From positions 1 to 54,299 of the forward strand of contig JAUWIU010000004.1 in the NCBI GenBank assembly GCA_030608075.1: a stretch of DNA of 54,299 bases. Direction: 5' to 3'. This document shows, piece after piece, positions 17,223 through 26,168 of this stretch. Below the pieces are notes generated by a model. It was not told the origin of the DNA and ran no database searches. It saw nothing but the letters and a program-made list of their open reading frames with translations. The stretch is from Phycisphaerae bacterium. GTDB taxonomy: Bacteria > Planctomycetota > Phycisphaerae > Sedimentisphaerales > Anaerobacaceae. How positions within the stretch are numbered: position 1 is the first letter of the stretch; every line of letters begins with the position of its first letter. The position numbers and the translations under genes are program-made.

Positions 17223-17552
17223 CTGTGCAATCCTTTCCATAGCCAAACATTAGAATTCCAACCAAGCCGGCACCAAATCCTTAGGCCCGGCACACTTTTG
17301 ATATGGCCTTATTACCGGCTGTCGCTGCAATTTGCAATAAAAAAAACGGTCAGGGGATAAATTTTTGTGATATTACCAGCAACAGGCAATTGGGCCCTTA
17401 GCAGAGCGCTGGGCGGCAAATCAGGTTTTTTCGTGTGAATCTGGTAATTTTTAATAATTTAGCTGCTTTATTTTGACGAAAATAATCGAACGAATGGACT
17501 GTTGTTAATTTCAGTTTAGAAATGGAAACTGGAGTTGTTGCGGAGAAACGAA
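17223..17552. other. Intergenic region, divergent promoters of the histone and DUF2007-like genes
   Basis: This 330-base gap lies between divergently transcribed genes. On the minus strand TTGCAA (17332-17337) and TAATAA (17309-17314) are 17 bases apart, a weak promoter candidate for the histone gene. On the plus strand an inverted pair ATTACCAG (17372-17379) and CTGGTAAT (17441-17448) brackets about 60 bases, which could fold in an mRNA leader or small RNA. No protein, tRNA or recognised riboswitch is seen. Confidence 0.4.
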
Positions 17553-17873
17553 ATGGCAAAGGGTTCGGGAAAAGGGCGAAAATCGGAAGCTGAAATCCAG
17601 GACTTTGTGGTCGTCACCCTTGTGCGGGATTTGGAACAGGCGAAGGATTACGAAGCTCTGCTGAAAAACAATGACATTCCCGTGGTCATCAAAAGGCACG
17701 ACGAAGAATCTGCAAGCGCCGCAGCCATTGCCATAATGGTTCCGGAAGAGTTTATTGATGAAGCCCATGTGGTAATCGAGTCTCAGGACGCGTATGACGA
17801 CTTTTATGACCTTGCGTTAGAAGAGGAAGACAACGACAACTTCGACAGCGACCTTTTCGCTGATGAATTTTAG
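17553..17873 (+). CDS. DUF2007-like small protein
   Basis: A 106-residue protein with a ferredoxin-like core resembling the DUF2007 (putative signal-transducing) family: VVVTLVRDLEQAKDYEALLKNNDIPVVIKRHD, then AAIAIMVPEEFIDEAHVVIESQD, i.e. the pattern of an aminoacyl pair, an inter-domain alpha-helix 'who-is-next' sequence and a VPE turn. The C-terminal 30 residues are very acidic (LALEEEDNDNFDSD). ATG 17553 is preceded by CGGAGAAACG. It stands before a second small protein on the same strand. The function of the family is unknown; the assignment rests on pattern only. Confidence 0.65.
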   Translation: MAKGSGKGRKSEAEIQDFVVVTLVRDLEQAKDYEALLKNNDIPVVIKRHDEESASAAAIAIMVPEEFIDEAHVVIESQDAYDDFYDLALEEEDNDNFDSDLFADEF

Positions 17874-17979
17874 TTATTCGGACAATTTACCGGTGGAGCG
17901 GCTTACGAAAACTAAGGAAGGTTAGTACGCCAAAGACTTGAGCAGAGAAAAAGCCGACAAAATAAGAGAGAGAACAATT

Positions 17980-18390
17980 ATGGACGAACAAGAGGCTGCA
18001 GAGCGTCGCTGCCGCGAAGACCGCAGGCAAAATATTACCGACAGGCGTGGCGAAGGAAACGCTGAGGATGAACAAGACCTGACAGACCGCAGGGCCGGCA
18101 AAGACCGCAGACAAACTGTGATAGACAGGCGGCTGGAACTGAATCGGCACCGTGGTCCCGGCAAACGCAGAAACACTGAGCGAAAAGCCGCTGAAGAAGG
18201 AGAAATGTCGGATGAACAATTTGAATTTCTTATGGCGGTGGATGAGTATAAGAGAAAAAATCTAAGGCCGTTTCCAACGTGGACGGAGGTGCTTGAGCTG
18301 ATAAAGGCAATAGGCTACCGGAAAGTCGCCGAGCCGCAGCCCTTTGAGAAATTCCAGAGCCAAAAAGAACAAATGTCCCTGCCAAGCTGA
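17980..18390 (+). CDS. Hypothetical protein with DRR repeats
   Basis: Not recognised as a named family. From ATG 17980 it is 136 residues; an upstream in-frame TTG at 17938 would add 14. The N-terminal half is a run of arginine-rich repeats (CREDRRQNITDRRGEGN, LTDRRAGKDRRQTVIDRR) of the RRxxxDRR kind that often precede PilZ or other signalling domains. The C-terminal half is a compact helical module EQFEFLMAVDEYKRKNLRPFPTWTEVLELIKAIGYRKV (about 85-122), which looks conserved-domain-like. High Arg/Asp content suggests RNA or protein binding, but this is inference. It follows the DUF2007-like gene by about 100 bases. Confidence 0.6.
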   Translation: MDEQEAAERRCREDRRQNITDRRGEGNAEDEQDLTDRRAGKDRRQTVIDRRLELNRHRGPGKRRNTERKAAEEGEMSDEQFEFLMAVDEYKRKNLRPFPTWTEVLELIKAIGYRKVAEPQPFEKFQSQKEQMSLPS

Positions 18391-18603
18391 TTTGTCTTCA
18401 ATCGAGGGTGATTTGTCGGTACGATAAGCAACCGAGCTGCGGTTTTGTTGAGAACAAGCCTGGGGTTCTAAAATAATTTGACACTTATCTTGATGTCCGT
18501 CGGATTATTGCTAAACTTGCCCACAGTTCCAGCAGATATGATTAAGCTAACCAACGAATTTAGCAGATACGAGCAGAAGACTTTTGGGGAAAGGTAGTAA
18601 GGA

Positions 18604-20244
18604 ATGAGTGATTATTCAATAAGTCCGAAAGGCGAGAAGTTTGCCATTCCAAAACAGCAGGATTACGCCGGAGAATTTGAACGCATTCAGGGGCTGGCCG
18701 AAGCTGCACGCAGCGGAGGCAAGGAAATCGTTGTTGTCATGGGCGTCGGCTTTGTCGGCGCGGTTATGGCGGCCATCATCGCCGATACCGTCGACAAGAA
18801 AACAGGCGAACCTGCCAAGTTCGTCATAGGCTGCCAACGGCCAAGTACTCGAAGCTACTGGAAGATTCCACTGCTTAATAGAGGGCGCTGCCCGGTAAAG
18901 GCTGAAGACCCCGAGGTCGCCCCTATGGTCTCACGCTGCGTCCTCGATAAAAAAACCCTTGTTGCGACCTACAATAATGACTGCCTGAAGCTGGCTGACT
19001 GCGTGGTCGTGGACGTCCAGTGCGACTATTCAAAACAAGAACTCGGCAATATGCGTTCCGGCAAAGCGGAAATGAAAGCACTCGAAGAGACAATAAAAAC
19101 TATCAGCGAAAAGATACCTGCAAAATGCCTGACGCTAATCGAGACGACAGTGGCACCTGGCACGACAGAGTTTATCGCCTGGCCGATTATGAAAAAAGCA
19201 TTCGCCGCTCGCGGCATAAGTTCCGAGCCGGTGCTGGCGCACAGCTTTGAGCGGGTTATGCCGGGCAGGAAGTACGTGGCGTCAATCCGAGACTTCTGGC
19301 GTGTCTGCTCCGGCTGCAATCCAGAAGCCAGACAACGTGTGGAAAAGTTCCTGACCGAAGTGCTGAACACCAAAGAATATCCGCTCACCATTATGGACCG
19401 GCCAATCGAATCGGAGACAACCAAGATTGTCGAGAACTCTTACCGGGCGAGCATACTTGCATTTCTGGACGAGTGGAGTTTGTTCGCCGAGCGCACCGGA
19501 GTCGACCTTATCAAAGTCATAAAGGCAATCAAGACCCGGCCGACGCACAGCAATATCATATTTCCCGGCCCTGGGATTGGTGGATACTGCCTTCCCAAGG
19601 ATGGGGGCCTGGGATACTGGGCGTACAGGCACATTCTCGGATTTGACGATGACATCTTCAAGATAACACCGCTGGCAATCGACATCAACGACAGGCGTGG
19701 GCTGCACGCAGCGAGTCTTGCAATTAAAGCTCTTGAAAACATGTCTCGACAGCCAGCCGGCGCTACTGTACTGCTGTGCGGAGCCAGCTATCGGCAGGAT
19801 GTCGGCGACACTCGCTACAGCGGCTCAGAAATCATCGCGCGAAAGTTAACGGAAATGGGCGTGCAAATCAGGGTGCACGACCCATACCTCGAGCATTGGT
19901 TCGAGCTGGAAAAACAGGACACTTACCCGGCGCCGGGACATTCGTTGGCGAGATTTTTCAAAAACCAGGACAAGCTGGGCAACATTCGTATCCAGCACGA
20001 CCTTGCTGCGGCGCTGTCCGGCGCCGATGCAATAATACTGGCTGTGCCGCACGGCCCGTACCTGGAACTTGACCCCGAGCGGATAGTCGAATGGGCAGGT
20101 GCGCCGCTGGCCGTCGTTGATTGCTTCGGCATTTTAGACGATGACAGAATCCGGCGATATCTCGAACTCGGCTGCGAGGTAAAAGCATTAGGCAGAGGAC
20201 ACATCCAGCGAATAAAAGAAGAAGTAGAAAAAAGAGCCAAATAA
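18604..20244 (+). CDS. UDP-sugar / nucleotide-sugar dehydrogenase
   Basis: Oxidises a UDP-sugar (glucose, N-acetylmannosamine or similar) to the uronate with NAD. The 546-residue protein has the N-terminal Rossmann motif VVMGVGFVGAVMAAIIAD, the central helix ETTKIVENSYRASILAFLDEW, the catalytic Cys at about residue 329 in GPGIGGYCLPKDGG, and the C-terminal UDP-binding domain with GASYRQDVGDTRYSGSEII. It is about 100 residues longer than most family members, with an N-terminal extension of about 35 residues and a longer C-terminal domain. It starts a three-gene operon with a GT4 and a GH130 protein. The exact sugar cannot be told from sequence; surface-glycan precursor supply is likely. Confidence 0.9.
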   Translation: MSDYSISPKGEKFAIPKQQDYAGEFERIQGLAEAARSGGKEIVVVMGVGFVGAVMAAIIADTVDKKTGEPAKFVIGCQRPSTRSYWKIPLLNRGRCPVKAEDPEVAPMVSRCVLDKKTLVATYNNDCLKLADCVVVDVQCDYSKQELGNMRSGKAEMKALEETIKTISEKIPAKCLTLIETTVAPGTTEFIAWPIMKKAFAARGISSEPVLAHSFERVMPGRKYVASIRDFWRVCSGCNPEARQRVEKFLTEVLNTKEYPLTIMDRPIESETTKIVENSYRASILAFLDEWSLFAERTGVDLIKVIKAIKTRPTHSNIIFPGPGIGGYCLPKDGGLGYWAYRHILGFDDDIFKITPLAIDINDRRGLHAASLAIKALENMSRQPAGATVLLCGASYRQDVGDTRYSGSEIIARKLTEMGVQIRVHDPYLEHWFELEKQDTYPAPGHSLARFFKNQDKLGNIRIQHDLAAALSGADAIILAVPHGPYLELDPERIVEWAGAPLAVVDCFGILDDDRIRRYLELGCEVKALGRGHIQRIKEEVEKRAK

Positions 20245-20307
20245 TACAAATCCGGTACGACCTCCCACATACAAAATACCGGATGAGAAAACCGAGATAG
20301 AATCAGG

Positions 20308-21366
20308 ATGAACATCAAGAACAAGCGAATAGCTATCTTGTCGCCGGTGGCGTGGCGAACCCCACCAAGGGCGTATGGGGCGTGGGAGACCGTCGCCTCG
20401 AACATAACCGAGGGCCTGGTGGCTCGCGGATGGAAGAATGTTACGCTTTTCGCCACTGCCGAGTCTGTGACAGGCGCAAAACTCCGCGCCGTCATTGAAA
20501 AAGGTTACGAAGAAGATAAGACGCAAATCCCCAAGGTCTGCGAATGCCTGCATATCTCTGAGGTTATGGAGCATGCCGAGGAATTTGACCTGATTCATAG
20601 CAACTTCGATTATCTTCCTCTGACATACTCACGGCTTATAAAAACGCCGATGCTGACGACCATCCACGGCTTTTCCTCACCGGAAATTCTGAAAGTTTAC
20701 CGAAAGTACAAAGACAATTACTACGTTTCCATCAGTGACGCCGACCGAGACAGCGAGCTGGCTTATCTTGCGACCGTTTACAACGGAATCGACCTTTCGA
20801 ATATTACTTTCCGGCCCACGCCCGGCGACAAACTCGTCTGGCTCGGGCGTATTCATCCTGACAAGGGCACGCACCTGGCCATCGAGGTTGCGAAAAAATG
20901 CGGGATGGACCTGATAATTGCAGGCATCATTCAGGACCAGGAGTACTTCGACAACCTCGTCAAACCACACATCAATGATTCTTCAATTCGATTCATCGGC
21001 CCGGTTAATCCCCCACAGCGTGATGCGCTTTTCGAGCAGGCGCTGACCGTTCTTCATCTTAACACCATCCCTGAGCGGTTCGGGTTAGTGATGGCCGAGT
21101 CAATGGCGGCCGGTGTGCCTGTGATTGCAATGGACCTTGGCTCGTGCCGTGAGGTCATCGAAGACGGGAAAACCGGCTATCTGGTAAATGACACCGACGA
21201 GGCTGCCGAGGCTGTTCGAAAAATCGACCTCATAGAGCGGAGAAAGTGCCGTCAGCACGTAGAAGAAAACTTTACCATCGACTGCATGGTCTCGAACTAC
21301 GAGAAAGTCTACGAGGAAATCTTCCGACGCGAGGCCCGGAAACGTGACAGCATAGGGGCCCGGTAA
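20308..21366 (+). CDS. Glycosyltransferase family 4
   Basis: A GT-B transferase of 352 residues. The N-terminal domain opens with KRIAILSPVAWRTPPRAYGAWE (the R-x-Y-G-x-W-E loop that contacts the acceptor/donor) and has HSNFDYLPL and TIHGF. The C-terminal domain has VWLGRIHPDKGTHLAIEVAKK and the donor-site EX7E region PERFGLVMAESMAAGVPVIAMDLGSCREVIEDGKTGYLV. This layout matches the GT4 proteins that frequently partner GH130 enzymes in bacterial genomes. It starts 63 bases after the dehydrogenase and its stop abuts the next start (TAAATG), so it is coupled to the GH130 gene. Donor and acceptor are unknown. Confidence 0.92.
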   Translation: MNIKNKRIAILSPVAWRTPPRAYGAWETVASNITEGLVARGWKNVTLFATAESVTGAKLRAVIEKGYEEDKTQIPKVCECLHISEVMEHAEEFDLIHSNFDYLPLTYSRLIKTPMLTTIHGFSSPEILKVYRKYKDNYYVSISDADRDSELAYLATVYNGIDLSNITFRPTPGDKLVWLGRIHPDKGTHLAIEVAKKCGMDLIIAGIIQDQEYFDNLVKPHINDSSIRFIGPVNPPQRDALFEQALTVLHLNTIPERFGLVMAESMAAGVPVIAMDLGSCREVIEDGKTGYLVNDTDEAAEAVRKIDLIERRKCRQHVEENFTIDCMVSNYEKVYEEIFRREARKRDSIGAR

Positions 21367-22302
21367 ATGAAGAAAAAACTTGTCAGGCGGTACGAAAAGA
21401 ATCCCATACTAACCAAGGATGATATTCCTTATCCCGTGGAAACGGTTCACAATGCCGGTGTTGCGAAATTCAACGGCCGATATGTAATGCTCTTCCGCTC
21501 ACACCTCGATACCGGGCGGTCTATAATCGGCTTGGCTGAAAGTGACGACGGCTTCAACTTCAGGCCTCGCGCCAAACCTTTTATGCTGCCCGCGAAAGAG
21601 CCGCCTTTTTCTGAATACGAGCAGTTCGGCGTCGAGGACCCTCGCATCACGCCGTTGGAAGGCGGCTACTACATAACATACAGCGCCTATTCACCGCACG
21701 GCGTCCGCACCGGACTTGCCAAAACAACCAATTTTGAATCAGTCGAAAGAATCGCGTTTATCACACAGGCCGACTGCCGAAATACCGTGCTATTCCCCGA
21801 AAAAATTAAGGGCAGATACGCCAGGCTGGACCGACCGCATTGCGACATCAATCCCTGGTCAATCTGGATAAGCTTCTCGCCGGACCTGCGGCACTGGGGC
21901 GAGTCTACGGTCGTAATCAAACCTGTTCAGTATCACTGGGATGAGATGAAAATCGGCCCGGGTGCTCCGCCGATTCGCACAGAAAAGGGGTGGCTGAATA
22001 TCTACCACGGGGTTTTCCAAACAATGGCCGGCTGTGTCTACCGGCTGGGCGCCGCACTGCACAAGCTCGATGACCCCGCGCAGGTTCTTGGCGTAGCCAA
22101 TCGGTGGATACTTCAGCCGGAGGACCAGTGGGAACGCGTCGGCTACGTCAATAATGTCGTCTTTACCTGCGGGGCGGTCGCGGAAGATGACGGCACGCTG
22201 AAGCTTTATTGGGGCGCCGCCGACACCGTAGTCTGCGCCGGCACCGCCAGAATTGACGAACTCGTCGAGCTATGCCTTACTGACTCACGACCTGGAGTTT
22301 AG
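21367..22302 (+). CDS. GH130 family glycosidase / phosphorylase
   Basis: A 311-residue five-bladed beta-propeller of the GH130 family, whose members phosphorolyse or hydrolyse beta-mannosides (for example beta-1,4-mannooligosaccharide or Man-GlcNAc phosphorylases). Family blocks: NPILTKDDIPYPVETVHNAGV, MLFRSHLDTGRSIIGLAES, FGVEDPRITPLEGGYYITYSAYS, DCRNTVLFPEKIKGRYARLDRP, KIGPGAPPIRTEKGWLNIYHGV and LYWGAADTVV. VEDPRI holds the conserved acid. There is no signal peptide, so it is cytoplasmic. It directly follows GT4 with no gap, suggesting synthesis and recycling of one mannose-containing glycan. The precise subfamily (phosphorylase versus hydrolase) was not resolved. Confidence 0.92.
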   Translation: MKKKLVRRYEKNPILTKDDIPYPVETVHNAGVAKFNGRYVMLFRSHLDTGRSIIGLAESDDGFNFRPRAKPFMLPAKEPPFSEYEQFGVEDPRITPLEGGYYITYSAYSPHGVRTGLAKTTNFESVERIAFITQADCRNTVLFPEKIKGRYARLDRPHCDINPWSIWISFSPDLRHWGESTVVIKPVQYHWDEMKIGPGAPPIRTEKGWLNIYHGVFQTMAGCVYRLGAALHKLDDPAQVLGVANRWILQPEDQWERVGYVNNVVFTCGAVAEDDGTLKLYWGAADTVVCAGTARIDELVELCLTDSRPGV

Positions 22303-22324
22303 CAGATTCAGGGAAAAAATCTGC
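22302..22324 (+). terminator. Hairpin after the GH130 operon (possible terminator)
   Basis: GCAGATT (22302-22308) pairs with AATCTGC (22318-22324) right at the stop codon of the operon, with a 9-base loop. There is no U-tract, so termination is uncertain; it may instead protect the 3' end. It lies 40 bases before the left arm of the repeat at 22365. Confidence 0.35.
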
Positions 22325-22364
22325 GACCATAAGCCAAATAACCCCTTGATGCCTAAATAGTATT

Positions 22365-22480
22365 TGTTGCGGAAAGCACAAACCGACAATGTCACCCCTG
22401 CGAAAGCAGGGGTCTACTGGCTAAAAACTGGATTCCCGCTTTCGCGGGAATGACAAAGTGCTGTTTCCGCAACAGGAACT
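22365..22480. repeat. Two-hairpin dispersed repeat (copy 2) with flanking inverted arms
   Basis: A second copy of the element in the trpB-trpA gap. The core 22391-22457 has perfect hairpins CCCCTGC-GAAA-GCAGGGG (22396-22413) and ATTCCCGC-TTTC-GCGGGAAT (22433-22452). It is bounded by an inverted repeat: TGTTGCGGAAAGCAC (22365-22379) on the left and GTGCTGTTTCCGCAACA (22459-22475) on the right, matching apart from a 2-base insertion. Copy 1 shares the right-hand TTTCC-x-CAACAG-x-AACT. Read on the minus strand the core gives the familiar artefactual peptide CHSRESGNP seen in many genomes. Terminal inverted arms suggest a mini-element moved in trans or a REP/BIME-like unit. Confidence 0.85.
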
Positions 22481-22712
22481 AAATACCTTATCAGCAAGCG
22501 CTTACGTATTCTTGCCAGCAGCTCTTTGAGGTAACAGCACAGGATTTTTGTGCCGCAAAAAGTAAGCGATGAGTTATTGGTTGGTAGATTTTGATTTCCG
22601 ACCGTTTTTTCTGTGAGATTCAAATCTAAGCTGGACAATTTCCGATAAAACTGTAGTTTGACGATGTATATCAAACAAATCGTACAAGGATTTCGATGAC
22701 TTATTGCCAACA
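22481..22712. other. Rest of the leader region before the TPR glycosyltransferase
   Basis: Together with the repeat before it, this forms a 410-base gap. The 232 bases here are AT-rich. TTGACG near 22658 could serve as a -35 but no good -10 was seen downstream. No protein, RNA gene or terminator was recognised. Confidence 0.35.
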
Positions 22713-24956
22713 ATGCCTCAAAAAAACAGCAAAGAATTAACGAGCTTAAAGAAGAAACTGCTCCTTTGTCTCGGCTTGACATTGGTCACGCTTGCGGTCT
22801 ACCGGCAGGTCGGGGGTCATGAGTTTATTACCCTGGATGACGAATGGTACATAGTCGAGAACAGTAAAATAAATGCCGGGTTCACGCGAGACGGTCTTAT
22901 AGGGATATTCACCGAAACCCACGCGGGCAATTGGCATCCTCTGACGTCACTATCACACATGCTGGACGTTGAGTTATTTGGACTAAACGCGGGGCGCCAC
23001 CACCTTGTGAACGCATTATTTCATGCAGCCAATACACTGCTGCTATTGCTGGTTCTTAATCGAATGACAGGAAGTCTGTGGTGCAGTGGTTTTGTTGCCG
23101 CCGCCTTTGCGCTGCACCCTCTGCATGTGGAGTCAGTCGCATGGGTTTCGGAGCGCAAGGATGTGCTCAGCAGTCTCTTCTGGATGCTGACGATGTGGGC
23201 TTACGCATTCTATACAGACCGCCCAAGTGTAAGAAGATATTCGGCACTGGTGGCTTTTTTCGGGTTCGGTCTGGCAGCCAAGCAGATGCTCGTTACCCTG
23301 CCGTTTGTGCTACTACTGTTAGACTACTGGCCTTTGGGGCGTATCGCGCTGCGAGGCCACAGGTTTGAAAACCCCGTGCGCAACCCGGCTGCCGTCTCTA
23401 TTCGCAGAGCCGTTTTAGAAAAACTGCCGCTCTTCATTCTATCCGGGCTTGCCGCGGCAATGGTCTATATCGTACAACAACATGTCGGAATTGTGAAATC
23501 CGCCGCGAAGTACCCACTGTCCTGGCGAATTGCAAATGGCCTGGTGGCTTACATAGCATATTTAGGAAAAATGGTATGGCCCAGTAAGCTGGCTATTTTC
23601 TATCCGCATCCTCGCGGGGATTGGCTGCTGCTGCCAAGTGTGGTAGCAGCTTTGCTGCTGGTTGGCATAACGTCGGCTGCGATATGGAGGTTGCGGCGAC
23701 AGCCTTACCTTGCGGTGGGATGGCTGTGGTATCTCGGAACACTGATACCTGTAATCGGCTTAGTGCAGGTGTTTGACCAGGCGATGGCCGACCGCTACAC
23801 CTATATTCCGTTAATTGGGATTTTTATTATGGTTGCCTGGGGCCTTGGGGAACTTGCCGGCAAGTGGAAATACGGAAGAAAGATGCTTTGCCCGGCGGCA
23901 GTTGCTATTCTCATGGCTTTGTCGGCCTGTACGTACCATCAGCTACGTTATTGGCGCAGCAGTAGAACACTTTTCGAGCACGCACTTAAGGTAACCAGGA
24001 ACAACTATATGGCACACAGTTGTCTGGGTAAGTCTTTTCTGAACCAGCACAATTATCAAGAAGCAATCAAGCACTATGACGCAGCAGTGAAAATCGAACC
24101 GAGCTACTCAGAGGCTCAACACAATCTTGCCGTACTTTACTATGCGGTCGGGTCGAATTTGGAACGGACAGGTGAGCGCGAAAAAGCTGGGCAACAATAT
24201 ATTAAAGCGTTGCAACACAATCGCAAACATCAAAATGCGCGCAACCATTTGGCAGCAGTGCTTGACCAACTGGGTAAAATCAACGAGGCCGTTGAACACG
24301 GTGCGGAAACAGTGCAGCTATTCCCGGATGATGCGGCAGCACGGTTCTATTTGGCCGAGGCACTTGCAAAACAGAATCGAAACGACGAGTCCATTGTGCA
24401 CTATCGCCATGCACTAAAACTGAAACACGCTGATGCAAAGGCACACAATGGCCTGGCGAACGCCCTGAACCAACAGGGGAAAACTGATGAGGCAGTCAAA
24501 CACTTTGCCCTGGCGGTTCGTCTGAAACCGGATTATCTGGGTGCGCGTGTTAGTCTGGCTGAGTGCATGATGAAATTGGGCAGGATTGAGGCTGCCCTTG
24601 AGCAATACCGGCAGATACTACGATTTGAACCCAATCACGTTGAGGCAGCGAGCAGTCTGGGCTGGATTTGGGCTACTGCTGCGGATTCAGACCTCCGGAA
24701 CCCGGCAAAAGCTGTCGAATCCGCTCGCAAGGCATGTGCAATTACATCCTATACGCATCCCAAAGCACTGGATGCTCTGGCAGCGGCCTTAGCAGCCTCA
24801 GGTAGCTTTTCTGACGCTGCCGCCACTGCTGAGAAAGCGATGCGCATGGCTAAGGCCGCCGGGCAAAACAACCTTGCTCGAGAAATCGAAAAACGCCTGG
24901 AACTGTATAAATCGGGGAAACCCTACCGCATGAAGGAATTTTCACCTGCCCGGTGA
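22713..24956 (+). CDS. Membrane GT-C-like glycosyltransferase with C-terminal TPR repeats
   Basis: A 747-residue membrane protein. The first 400 or so residues hold about ten hydrophobic segments and the PMT/TMTC-like signatures: FITLDDEWYIVENSKI with the acidic DD near the first loop, GNWHPLTSLSHMLDV, GRHHLVNALFHAANT and HPLHVESVAWVSERKDVLSS. The rest (about 430-730) is a series of some eight TPR repeats, including AHSCLGKSFLNQHNYQEAIKHYDAAVKI and AKAHNGLANALNQQGKTDEAVKHF. This layout matches the TPR-tailed O-mannosyltransferase-like proteins abundant in planctomycetes. A lipid-linked sugar donor and protein or glycan acceptor are inferred. Start ATG 22713 is preferred to TTG 22704. Convergent with the MBL gene downstream. 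Confidence 0.88.
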   Translation: MPQKNSKELTSLKKKLLLCLGLTLVTLAVYRQVGGHEFITLDDEWYIVENSKINAGFTRDGLIGIFTETHAGNWHPLTSLSHMLDVELFGLNAGRHHLVNALFHAANTLLLLLVLNRMTGSLWCSGFVAAAFALHPLHVESVAWVSERKDVLSSLFWMLTMWAYAFYTDRPSVRRYSALVAFFGFGLAAKQMLVTLPFVLLLLDYWPLGRIALRGHRFENPVRNPAAVSIRRAVLEKLPLFILSGLAAAMVYIVQQHVGIVKSAAKYPLSWRIANGLVAYIAYLGKMVWPSKLAIFYPHPRGDWLLLPSVVAALLLVGITSAAIWRLRRQPYLAVGWLWYLGTLIPVIGLVQVFDQAMADRYTYIPLIGIFIMVAWGLGELAGKWKYGRKMLCPAAVAILMALSACTYHQLRYWRSSRTLFEHALKVTRNNYMAHSCLGKSFLNQHNYQEAIKHYDAAVKIEPSYSEAQHNLAVLYYAVGSNLERTGEREKAGQQYIKALQHNRKHQNARNHLAAVLDQLGKINEAVEHGAETVQLFPDDAAARFYLAEALAKQNRNDESIVHYRHALKLKHADAKAHNGLANALNQQGKTDEAVKHFALAVRLKPDYLGARVSLAECMMKLGRIEAALEQYRQILRFEPNHVEAASSLGWIWATAADSDLRNPAKAVESARKACAITSYTHPKALDALAAALAASGSFSDAAATAEKAMRMAKAAGQNNLAREIEKRLELYKSGKPYRMKEFSPAR

Positions 24957-25117
24957 ACAATAACCTGGTTGCACAAATGGTGATGCTTAGAGAATGCAAA
25001 GAGCTTATCTGGATAACAAGCACACCGCTGGCTTTGCTGGCGGGAACAATCATCATTCGTCCTTCCAAGTTGCGCGAGACGGCGGCATAGTATCAAGGTC
25101 TGCAGCGTCAAAGTGAG

Positions 25118-25966
25118 CTACCATCGCCTGTTGGCCATAAGCAGGATGATTTTGTCATAGGTTTCCGGGGACAGGACCTCTTTCAATATCCTGCGAATCT
25201 CCCGCATAGGGGTCCGCTGTGTCGTGTGCGTGATAACAATGTGCTCGTTTTGAAGCTTCTCAACAAGCTTGTTAAACTCATCGACGAACATATGTTTGCC
25301 GGCCTGGGCCCTGGCTGTGTGTTCGGTCTCGTAAAACGTGCACTCGGCAATGAGAATTCTGCTCTGTGCGATGTATTTCAATTGCGAAAAGTCAACATAC
25401 TGGGTATCGCCCAGATATGTAACTATCGGGAGCTCAAGCGGATAATCAATCTCAACTCCCTGCTTTTTCAGCTCTACAATTTGCGGGCCGGTAAGCTGGG
25501 TGTATTCTGGTTTTAGTTTTTTTCGCCTTTCGATTACGCTGTAGCCGACGGAGCCCCTGCAGTGTTTTGTCGGAAAGACCCTCGCAAGCAAATTTGGCTT
25601 TATCTGGTATTCATCGCCGGCCTTGACGCCGACCAGCTTTGCAGGCAATTTGTTGCCGTCCAGGCGGGACCAGGCGCTGATTACTTCTTTCATCGGGCCA
25701 AGCAGGTTCTCCGGTGCCAGGATTGTACCGGGCGAAAGGCCGCAAAAGTTGCGGTGCGAAAGGTAATACGCAATGCCGGCAGCGTGGTCCATGTGGCCAT
25801 GGGTAAGCAGGATGTTGTTTATGGGTATAACCTGGTCGGGGGCCTTTCCGATATCAAAGCAGACGTCCAACTGCGGCATCGCTACCACAGTCTCTTCACC
25901 GGCGACCGAATAGCCGATGACCTCCAATTCATCGATTTTGATATGTGCTAAGTTGTGACTGGCCAT
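25118..25966 (-). CDS. MBL-fold metallohydrolase (RNase Z-like)
   Basis: A 282-residue metallo-beta-lactamase fold protein. It has the zinc motif THGHMDHAAG (H-x-H-x-D-H) at about residues 54-63, GLSPGTILAPENL, VFPTKHCRGSVGYSVIERRK, YLGDTQYVDF with the second-sphere Asp, ECTFYETEHTARAQAGKHM, and HTTQRT with the last His. The pattern is like RNase Z/ElaC and related MBL proteins but the exosite arm is not obvious. ATG 25966 has AGGAAA just upstream; the longer start at 26029 adds 21 residues without family match. Substrate (tRNA 3' end or other) is undecided. It ends convergent with the TPR glycosyltransferase. Confidence 0.85.
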   Translation of the reverse strand: MASHNLAHIKIDELEVIGYSVAGEETVVAMPQLDVCFDIGKAPDQVIPINNILLTHGHMDHAAGIAYYLSHRNFCGLSPGTILAPENLLGPMKEVISAWSRLDGNKLPAKLVGVKAGDEYQIKPNLLARVFPTKHCRGSVGYSVIERRKKLKPEYTQLTGPQIVELKKQGVEIDYPLELPIVTYLGDTQYVDFSQLKYIAQSRILIAECTFYETEHTARAQAGKHMFVDEFNKLVEKLQNEHIVITHTTQRTPMREIRRILKEVLSPETYDKIILLMANRRW

Positions 25967-26168
25967 AGAGTTTCCTGCGCTGCAAACATTACAGTCTGTC
26001 ATAGTAGAAACCAGTATCTGCCGTGTCAATGTGTTTTTGGCTTAGCGGCATCGAAAAACGTTCCTTGAGAGGTAGTTGCAATTTCAAAATAGATGTGGTA
26101 TTTTTCGTAAAAGCAAACAGCCTGGGAGTATTGCTCAGCGTTGTATTGGAAAAATGGGAGAAGTAGTT

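Noticed and set aside
18428-18447. Terminator-like hairpin AACCG-CGGTT with four T after the DRR-repeat gene
   Set aside because: A stem of 5 bp and a short T run are too weak to call.
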